Assembly: GCA_030619405.1 (NCBI GenBank)
Contig: JAUXBK010000053.1
Location: forward strand, 1 to 12,512
DNA: 12,512 nucleotides
Reading direction: 5' to 3'
Source of the DNA: Sedimenticola sp.
GTDB lineage: Bacteria; Pseudomonadota; Gammaproteobacteria; Chromatiales; Chromatiaceae
A program made the position numbers and the translations under genes. The notes under the pieces were generated by a model. The model saw nothing but the letters and a program-made list of their open reading frames with translations, ran no database searches and was not told the DNA's origin. Positions 1 through 5,800 of this stretch are shown piece by piece. How positions within the stretch are numbered: the first letter of the stretch is position 1; the number at the start of each line of letters is the position of its first letter.

Positions 1-125
1 GATATTGATTCGTAGAGCGAATTTGCGACCGAGTGGAATCCTTGTTGTGATTTCCAAGGGAGCAAATATCGCTATACGGATCAAGAGCTTGTGCTATGTG
101 AGTGTGATCACTTGCAGGATCTAGG
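1..125. other. Gene-free left edge
   Basis: No open frame of useful length or recognisable protein was found here on either strand. The plus-strand frame that enters the GxxExxY remnant at 126 is closed by stop codons at 105-107 and 99-101. The DNA looks more AT-rich than the genes to its right. It may be further degraded coding sequence belonging to the remnant at 126-212, but I could not align it with any family. Confidence 0.5.
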
Positions 126-212
126 TTGAAGGCTACTGGGACGGATATCGGGCTGCTAATCAATATCGGTGCCCAAATCAGGAGAGTTCAAGCGACTTTT
201 TTGATCAAATAA
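126..212 (+). pseudogene. Degraded 3' end of a GxxExxY-family (PDDEXK_3-like) gene
   Basis: Reading from 126 to the TAA at 210-212 gives LKATGTDIGLLINIGAQ followed by about 11 more residues. This resembles the C-terminal end of GxxExxY proteins (PF13366-like), which commonly read LKATG-x-GLLINFG and then a short basic tail and stop. The N-terminal part with the GxxExxY motif and the nuclease-like core is missing, and the frame is closed upstream by a stop at 105-107, so this is a fragment rather than a gene. A second, more decayed copy of the same coding tail lies at 2245-2316. The family assignment comes from recall of the motif and no search was run. Confidence 0.55.
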
Positions 213-265
213 ATCCGTGTCTTATCCGCGTTAATCCGCGGCTATTTTTTTGTTCGTGAACGCAT
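128..265 (+). repeat. Direct repeat copy A (GxxExxY tail plus terminator-like hairpin)
   Basis: This stretch matches 2244-2366 in the same orientation. By hand alignment, 128-178 agrees with 2244-2294 at about 41 of 51 positions. The 3' parts (212-265 and 2314-2366) share AATCCGTGT, the core CCGCGTTAATCCGCGG, a run of seven T and a GTTCG-N2-AACGCAT tail. The middle differs in length. The core resembles a dispersed repeat found in many proteobacterial genomes (from memory). The two copies flank metF-rsmE. Confidence 0.75.
226..251 (+). terminator. Terminator-like hairpin with T-run
   Basis: CCGCG (226-230) pairs with CGCGG (237-241) around a six-base TTAATC loop, followed three bases later by seven T (245-251). 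This fits a short Rho-independent terminator read on the plus strand. It could end transcription coming from the left, before metF. The same structure recurs at 2328-2352, so it is part of a repeat and its function as a terminator is inferred. Confidence 0.45.
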
Positions 266-284
266 GCCCTATTTCTGATAGTTG

Positions 285-370
285 CGTAGGGTGCGGTGAG
301 GAACGAACCGCACCAATCCCCAACTTGGCAGCCAACCCCGATGCGGTTCGCAGGCTTACCGCATCCTACG
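285..370. repeat. Imperfect inverted repeat, REP/BIME-like
   Basis: The left arm at 285-314 (CGTAGGGTGCGGTGAGGAAC, then GAACCGCACC) is nearly the reverse complement of the right arm at 340-370, whose complement begins CGTAGGATGCGGTAAGCCTG. The arms are about 30 bases with a 25-base centre. The arrangement is typical of dispersed palindromic repeats and has no coding capacity. It ends 31 bp before the metF start, so any metF promoter must lie in or upstream of it. A shorter element with the same CGTAGGGTG end, in opposite orientation, is at 2026-2055. Confidence 0.7.
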
Positions 371-401
371 AATGTCATTCTTTAGTGGTCTATCTTGAAT
401 C

Positions 402-1265
402 ATGAAACCCAAAGCAACCGAAAAACCCCAGTTCAGTTTCGAGCTGTTTCCGCCCAAGACCGACACCGGGATGGAGAAACTGCGGGCCCATGTGCGGCAG
501 CTGGCCCGGCTGGACCCGCTCTTCTTTTCCGTGACTTATGGAGCCGGCGGCTCCACTCAGGAGCGGACCTTCGAGACCGTCTCCTGGCTGCGCGGTGAGG
601 GGATAGAGACCGCCCCCCACATCTCCGCCATCGGCGCCTCCCGGGAACATATCCACAACATCCTGGAGCACTATCGGGAGCAGGGCATCCGACGTATCGT
701 CGCCCTGCGCGGTGACATGCCTTCCGGCATGGGTGAGGCGGGAGACTTTCCCTATGCCAACGAGCTGGTGGAGTTCACCCGCGCCGAGACCGGTGATCAC
801 TTCCACATCGAGGTGGCCGCCTATCCCGAATTTCACCCCCAGGCACCCGACGCGGGAACCGATCTGTGGAACTTCAAACGCAAGGTGAACGCCGGTGCCA
901 ACGGCGCCATCACCCAGTATTTCTACAACGCGGATGCCTATTTCCGTTTCGTGGAGAGTTGCGAGAAACTGGGGGTGGATATCCCCATCGTCCCGGGCAT
1001 CATGCCCATCAACAACTATGTCCAGCTGGCGCGCTTTTCAGACGCCTGCGGTGCGGAGATCCCGCGCTGGATCCGCAAACGCCTGCAGGGGTTCGGGGAC
1101 GACATCGACAGCATTCGCGCCTTCGGCATCGACGTGGTCACCGCCCTGTGTGAACGCCTGCTGGCCCACGACGCCCCCGGACTCCATTTCTACACCATGA
1201 ACCAGGCCGGACCCACCATTCAGATCTGGGACAACCTGGGCCTCCCCCGGCGGCAGGACGACTGA
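402..1265 (+). CDS. metF: 5,10-methylenetetrahydrofolate reductase
   Basis: This FAD-dependent cytosolic enzyme reduces 5,10-methylene-THF to 5-methyl-THF, the methyl donor for methionine synthesis. The 287-residue product is close to the roughly 296 residues of E. coli MetF. Family blocks visible are FSFELFPPKT near the N-terminus, with Glu14 matching the catalytic Glu28 of E. coli. Next come SVTYGAGGST (residues 43-52), HISAIG, and ALRGDMP with Asp105 corresponding to the flavin-contacting Asp120. Further on are YPEFHP, KVNAGANGAITQYFYN, VPGIMPI and the C-terminal HFYTMNQA. The ATG at 402 places the conserved FSFELFPP block where expected; no strong Shine-Dalgarno is visible. rsmE follows after 20 bp on the same strand, so the two are probably co-transcribed. 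In Pseudomonas metF often follows ahcY; here a repeat region lies upstream instead. Confidence 0.96.
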   Translation: MKPKATEKPQFSFELFPPKTDTGMEKLRAHVRQLARLDPLFFSVTYGAGGSTQERTFETVSWLRGEGIETAPHISAIGASREHIHNILEHYREQGIRRIVALRGDMPSGMGEAGDFPYANELVEFTRAETGDHFHIEVAAYPEFHPQAPDAGTDLWNFKRKVNAGANGAITQYFYNADAYFRFVESCEKLGVDIPIVPGIMPINNYVQLARFSDACGAEIPRWIRKRLQGFGDDIDSIRAFGIDVVTALCERLLAHDAPGLHFYTMNQAGPTIQIWDNLGLPRRQDD

Positions 1266-1285
1266 TCTGCCGTGCGGGCACTGAG

Positions 1286-2017
1286 ATGAGGCTGCCGCGG
1301 GTCTACACGGATCAGCCCCTGCATCTGCATCTGCAGCTGCAGCTGGAGGGCGGGGCGAGCCGTCACCTGGCACAGGTGCTGCGGCTGAAAGCTGGCGCGG
1401 AAGTGATACTGTTCGATGGCGACGGGAGGGACTACCAGGCCCGGCTGCTGGAGACAGGCAGACGCAACGTCCGGGTGGAGATCACCGGCCGTGGCGATGA
1501 AGAGCCCCCACCACTCCTGCGGATCCATCTGGGGCTCGGTATTTCCCGGGGGGAACGGATGGATTTTTCGATCCAGAAGGCGGTGGAACTGGGTGTCAGC
1601 CGCATCACGCCCCTGCTCACCGAACGCTGCGAGGTCCGCCTCCCGGCGGAACGGATGCAGAAGCGGCTCAAACACTGGCAGGGAGTTGTAATCGCCGCCT
1701 GTGAACAGTCCGGACGCCGGCGGCTGCCGTCGCTCGGGCCAACCCGTGACCTGGAACAGTGGAGCGCCGATAACAGTGACGGCTACGGCATCATACTGGA
1801 CCACCGGGCGCCGGATACCCTGGACCGGCTGCCACCACCGGATCGGGAGGTGAAACTGCTGATTGGTCCGGAGGGTGGCTGGTCGGGAAGGGAACGGGAA
1901 TGGATGCTGGCGGCGGGTTTCCGGGGCGCCCGTCTCGGCCCTCGGATATTGCGCTCCGAGACCGCACCGCTGGCCGCCATCGCCGCCATGCAGATGCTGT
2001 GGGGGGATTTCCGCTGA
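1286..2017 (+). CDS. rsmE: 16S rRNA (uracil1498-N3)-methyltransferase
   Basis: RsmE uses S-adenosylmethionine to methylate N3 of U1498 in 16S rRNA of the 30S subunit. The 243-residue product matches the usual length. The N-terminal PUA-like part holds HLAQVLRLKAG (residues 28-37) and VILFDGDG. The SPOUT (trefoil-knot) domain follows with GERMDFSIQKAVELGVSRITPL (about residues 89-110). Then come AACEQSGR, the SAM-binding LLIGPEGGWS (191-200) and LGPRILRSETAPLAAIAAMQ (217-236). All the signature blocks are intact. The ATG at 1286 is 20 bp past the metF stop and preceded only by a weak GAG, so translation may depend on readthrough from metF. An LHLHLQLQL tract near the N-terminus comes from a local hexamer repeat. 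A terminator-like hairpin at 2328-2352 could end the unit. Confidence 0.96.
   Translation: MRLPRVYTDQPLHLHLQLQLEGGASRHLAQVLRLKAGAEVILFDGDGRDYQARLLETGRRNVRVEITGRGDEEPPPLLRIHLGLGISRGERMDFSIQKAVELGVSRITPLLTERCEVRLPAERMQKRLKHWQGVVIAACEQSGRRRLPSLGPTRDLEQWSADNSDGYGIILDHRAPDTLDRLPPPDREVKLLIGPEGGWSGREREWMLAAGFRGARLGPRILRSETAPLAAIAAMQMLWGDFR
1319..1348 (+). repeat. Short tandem hexamer run inside rsmE
   Basis: Five consecutive six-base units, CTGCAT twice, CTGCAG twice and CTGGAG once, encode the alternating LHLHLQLQLE stretch at residues 12-21 of RsmE. The run stays in frame and falls in a variable region before the conserved HLAQVLRL block, so it should be tolerated. Confidence 0.8.
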
Positions 2018-2025
2018 CTCTTCCG

Positions 2026-2055
2026 CGTGCGCGCAAAAAACGCGCCCACCCTACG
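2026..2055. repeat. Small hairpin repeat with CGTAGGGTG end
   Basis: GCGCG (2029-2033) pairs with CGCGC (2041-2045) across a C-plus-six-A loop, just after the rsmE stop. The complementary strand starts CGTAGGGTGGGCGCG, resembling the end of the inverted repeat at 285-370 in the opposite orientation. It reads as a dispersed palindromic repeat. It could form a hairpin in rsmE mRNA, but no T-run follows on the plus strand. Confidence 0.5.
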
Positions 2056-2087
2056 CTATCTCGTTACTCATAACTTAAAACATTCTC

Positions 2088-2111
2088 GCGCAAAGGCGCA
2101 AAGACGCAAAG
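2088..2111 (+). repeat. Three tandem octamers (GCGCAAAG type)
   Basis: GCGCAAAG, GCGCAAAG and ACGCAAAG stand head to tail and are preceded by TTCTC. This matches a short tandem motif I recall as widely dispersed in bacterial intergenic regions. No coding function is apparent. Confidence 0.65.
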
Positions 2112-2134
2112 GAAAATCAAAATCATTTTTTACT

Positions 2135-2159
2135 GGTACCCACACTCTGGGTAGGTGCC
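2135..2159. repeat. Degenerate copy of the CCCACGCTCTGCGTGGG-type palindrome
   Basis: The segment around GTACCCACACTCTGGGTAGG matches the reverse complement of the palindrome at 2209-2231 at about 17 of 23 positions. It appears to be a decayed copy in the opposite orientation, the two forming an inverted pair about 50 bp apart. Confidence 0.45.
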
Positions 2160-2208
2160 TATTCCGCAGTTTGCTTTTTCCCCACGACGCAGGAAAGCCA
2201 CCGCATGC

Positions 2209-2231
2209 GTTCCCACGCAGAGCGTGGGGAC
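2209..2231. repeat. Palindromic dispersed repeat, GTTCCCACGC arms
   Basis: GTTCCCACGC (2209-2218), an AGA spacer, and GCGTGGGGAC (2222-2231) form a 10-bp stem with one mismatch. The sequence belongs to a palindrome family (GTTCCCACGCTCTGCGTGGGAAC type) that I recall as abundant in intergenic DNA of environmental gammaproteobacteria. It abuts the start of direct repeat copy B. Confidence 0.65.
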
Positions 2232-2244
2232 CAGCAGATACACG

Positions 2245-2316
2245 AAGCCTACTGGGATGGATGTCGAGCTGCCAATCAGCTTCGGCGCCCAAAAAGTAGC
2301 GTATTATCAATTCAAT
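2245..2316 (+). pseudogene. Decayed GxxExxY C-terminal fragment, copy B
   Basis: Reading from 2245 gives KPTGMDVELPISFGAQKVAY, matching the KATGTDIGLLINIGAQ of copy A and the LKATG-x-GLLINFG tail typical of GxxExxY proteins. Changes such as GLL to ELP point to decay. The expected stop after the tail is lost and the frame runs on to 2361. It is a fragment with no start or N-terminal domain. Confidence 0.5.
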
Positions 2317-2327
2317 CCGTGTTTGAT

Positions 2328-2352
2328 CCGCGTTAATCCGCGGCCTTTTTTT
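2328..2352 (+). terminator. Probable Rho-independent terminator after rsmE
   Basis: CCGCG (2328-2332), loop TTAATC, CGCGG (2339-2343), CC, then seven T (2346-2352). Read on the plus strand this is a compact stem followed by a U-run, about 310 bp after the rsmE stop, and would keep metF-rsmE transcription from running into the convergent chpC. It is part of repeat copy B. No comparable T-run structure was seen for the minus-strand cluster. Confidence 0.5.
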
Positions 2353-2374
2353 GTTCGCTAACGCATACAGATTT

Positions 2375-2872
2375 TCAAACTGCGGCGAAGCTCTGTTCCG
2401 GTTCTAGTACCTCCGCCAGTGCCTGTTCCAGGGCATCCAGGTCCGGAATCCAGGCCTCCTGGCCGCCGACCCAGACCTGGCGCGCCACCATCACCCGCTC
2501 CTGGTCCGGCCTCTCGATCGGTGCGATCAGCTCTTCCGTCACCCGGATCAGGCGGGGAATGGCGCGTAGCAGTATCCCGGTATAGGGGCGGTCGGAGTGA
2601 TCGTTCAGGGTGCGACAGATGGCAATGCGGGCGCGGTGTCCAATCTCCACGTCCGGCACCCCGCCTGCCAGCATCTCATAGGAGACCAGGGGTACCGGGG
2701 ACCGCCGCCACTCGATCACCCCCAGCAGCCAATCCGGCGCCCGCTCCGGGTGAACCTCGGGCGCCCGATACCCAATCACCTCCGAGAGTGTCATGTGGGG
2801 CAGCAGCAGCTGGCCCGACTGCAGGGGAAGAAGCACCCCACGCACCTCCCTGGCAGCAGAGTTCCCGCTCAT
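2375..2872 (-). CDS. chpC: CheW-like adaptor protein ChpC
   Basis: This 165-residue protein is a single CheW-like domain, close to the 168 residues of Pseudomonas ChpC. Recognisable parts are GVLLPLQSGQLLLPHMTLSEVIGY at the start of the domain, then DWLLGVIEWRRSPVPLVSYE (residues 47-66), the usual CheW pattern of LLG-x-hydrophobic followed by PxV near the strand before the second subdomain. It would act in the cytoplasm, linking receptors to ChpA; ChpC is thought to couple receptors other than PilJ. Its ATG overlaps the chpA stop by four bases (ATGA, 2869-2872), implying translational coupling, and it is the last gene of the cluster. The chpC name rests on position and length; a second PilI-like CheW is the alternative. 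Confidence 0.8.
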   Translation of the reverse strand: MSGNSAAREVRGVLLPLQSGQLLLPHMTLSEVIGYRAPEVHPERAPDWLLGVIEWRRSPVPLVSYEMLAGGVPDVEIGHRARIAICRTLNDHSDRPYTGILLRAIPRLIRVTEELIAPIERPDQERVMVARQVWVGGQEAWIPDLDALEQALAEVLEPEQSFAAV

Positions 2873-5800
2873 AATTCCACCCCCGCCAGTACCGAGTGGA
2901 TATTATCCAGCAGGTCCGCCTCCTGATAGGGTTTGCCCAGATAGCGCTTCACACCCAGCTCCAGAGCCAGTTTACGGTGCTTGTCACCGGTACGTGAGGT
3001 GATCATGATAATCGGGATCTCCTTCAATTCCTCGGTATTGCGCATATGTCGGGCCAGTTCGTAACCGTCCATCCGCGGCATCTCGATGTCCAGCAGCATC
3101 AGATCCGGCCGATACTCCTGCAGCAGGGTTACCGCATCCACCCCGTCCTTGGCGGTGACCACCCGCATACCATGGCGTTCCAGCACCCGCTCGGTCACCT
3201 TGCGCACGGTAATGGAGTCATCCACCACCATCACCATCCTGCCAACGCCCAGACCGGTGGGAACAGGCATCTCCACTGCGGTCGGTACCGCACGGGCGGC
3301 GTCCAGGCGCACCAGCGCCGTGACATCGACGATCAGCGCCACCCGGCCATCACCCAGGATGGTTCCGCCGGAGATCCAGCGGATGGAGCTGATCTGGGGC
3401 CCCACCGACTTGACCACGATCTGCCGGTTTCCAAGCAGCCCGTCGACCTGGAGCGCCACCCGATGCTCACCGGCCCGGACCAGCAGCAGGGGATACCACT
3501 TCCGTTGGTCACTGAAATTCGACTGACCCAGATTGAGCAGCTCACCCAGGTAACGTACCCGGTAGTCATGGTCCGCATACCGGTAACAAGGATCGTCAGC
3601 CTGATAGAACTCCATCAGTTCATCCAGCGGCAACCGCACCACACCTTCGATACTGGTGTGGGGTATGGCATAGATCTCATCCCTCAGTTCCACCAGCAGG
3701 GCATCACTGATCGCCAGTGTCAGCGGTAACCGGATCAGAAACCGACTGCCCGCGCCCTGTTCGGAGCTGATGTCGAGGGAGCCACCCAGCAGCTTGACCT
3801 CCTTGGCCACCACGTCCAGGCCTACACCACGACCAGAGATCTGGGTGACCTCCTGTTGGGTACTGAAGCCGTGTTCAAGCACGAATTGCAGCACGTCACT
3901 GTCCGGGACACGGGCCTTGGGATCCAGCAGTCCCTTCTCGATGGCCCGCTGCCGTATCAGATCGATATTAATACCTTTGCCATCGTCACTGATGGTCAGC
4001 ACTACGTCGTTCCCCTCGCGGGTCTGCCGGATGGTGATCTGTCCGCTCTCCTCCTTTCCCGCGTCGTGGCGGGACTGTGGTGTCTCGATACCATGGGAGA
4101 CCGCGTTGCGCAGTATGTGCTCCAGAGGTCCGATCATCCGGTCCAGGATACCCCGGTCCAGTTCACCTTCCGCCCCGTAGACATCCAGCTGCGCCTGCTT
4201 TCCGAGGGTGCCTGCCGTCTGTCGCACAATCCGCTGTAGCCGGGGGACCAGCTGTGAGAAGGGGACCATGCGGGTGCGCAGCAGGCTATCCTGCAGGTCG
4301 GTGGTGACCCGGGCCTGCTGCTGCAGCAGGGTCGCGTTCTCCTCCTGCAGTTCATCCAGGAAACCGTTGATGCTGCTCAGGTCGTTGACCGTCTCCATCA
4401 GACTGCGGGAGAGATGCTGCATGGTGGAGAAGCGATCCATCTCCAAAGGATCGAAGGTCTCTTCCAGCACCCTCCCCTCCTCCTTCTCCTTTTCATAACG
4501 GAAAAGGATCTGGGCCTCGGTCTCGATATCCAGCTGTCGCAGCTGGGTACGCAGACGGTCCACCGTCTGCTCCAGTTCCGACAGGTTGAAGCCCATGGCA
4601 CTGGTCTGCTGCTCCAGGCGCGCCCGGTAGATACTCACTTCGCCCGCATTGTTGACCAAGCGGTCCAACAGGCCGGAGCTCACCCGGATCTGTTCACGCG
4701 CGGTCCGGGATACCGGCTTGGCCGCCGGTACCCCTTCGGTGGAGGTGCTGAGTGCAGGCTCCGCTCTGGGTTCCCGGGGCGATGCAACCGATTCTGAGGC
4801 CGGGGGACGCTCCGCCGGCTGACCGCCAGCGTCAACCCGTTCTTCTTTCTTCCCGTGTATCTCCGGCCCGGCATCCGACACCGGCTGCGGCGATTCGGCT
4901 CTACCTGCCACCTGTTCCAGGCGCCGGATCAAGTCATCGCTGCGCCGCACCTGTGGTCCCAGGGCGATATCCTCCAGCTGCTCCTCCAGCCGGTCTGCTA
5001 CCAGCTGGGACAGACCGACCACGCCCGCGTCTGCTTCAATCTCTCCCGCTTCGACACCGGACAGCAGGGACTCGAAGGCGTGGCTGAGATCGCCTACCGG
5101 CATGGCACCGGAGAGCCGGGCTCCCCCCTTGAGGGTGTGCAGCGTCCGCTGCAGTTCGTTCAGGGGCTCTGTCGCCGTGGGGTCGTTGCGCCACTGCTCC
5201 AGTGAGCTTCCCACCGAGTCGAGCAGTTCCCTCGACTCTTCCACGAAAATCTCCACCAGTTCCGGATCACCATCCAGCTGCTCGTATTCCACCGCCCGGG
5301 TGACCGGAACGACTTCGTCTGCCGGCGGTTCGGGCCGGGATATCTGTTCAACAACAGGCTCTGGTTCGGGTTCCTGTGCGGACAGCTGTTCTGTTTCGGG
5401 TTCAAATTCGGCCTCGGGCACTGGTGCCTGTTCCCGGGCAATCCCCTCCTTCACCTGCTCCAGATAGCGGCCGATCTCCTGCAGCAGTCCCTGCCAGTCC
5501 GGCAGCACAGCCCCAGGCTGATTGATCGTGCTCAGCACTGACTCGAAGCAGGTGATACTGCTCTCGATCAGGTCCAGCACCTGAGTATCCGCGGGGGCGC
5601 CCTCGACCTCCAGCTCATTGATACAGGTCTCCAGCAGGGTGCTGACAGCGGCGATCGGTTCCACCCCCGCCATGTCTGCACTGCCATGAAGGGTGTGCAG
5701 GGACCGGGGGATATCTCCCCGGCCCAGATCACAGCCCTGGGGATCCGCACGACAGTTACTGACGAACTGCCTCAGGTTCTCGATATGTCCCCGCGACTCA

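Larger units (their letters stand above)
2244..2366 (+). repeat. Direct repeat copy B (GxxExxY tail plus terminator-like hairpin)
   Basis: This is the second copy of the cassette at 128-265, same orientation, about 2.1 kb away across metF-rsmE. Homology begins abruptly at 2244, just after the palindrome at 2209-2231, and ends at 2366, only eight bases before the chpC stop codon. Copy B is about 15 bp shorter than copy A in the middle part. Confidence 0.75.

Noticed and set aside
266..401. An S-adenosylhomocysteine riboswitch before metF, as seen with ahcY-metF units in Pseudomonas
   Set aside because: The structure here is explained by the inverted repeat at 285-370, and I could not find the conserved riboswitch core.
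2088..2111. A CRISPR-like array
   Set aside because: The units are only eight bases, directly adjacent with no spacers, and no cas gene is present.
2027..2361. Short plus- and minus-strand readings in the chpC-rsmE intergenic region
   Set aside because: They run through palindromic and tandem repeats and decayed gene fragments; there is no start signal or family match to support a real gene.
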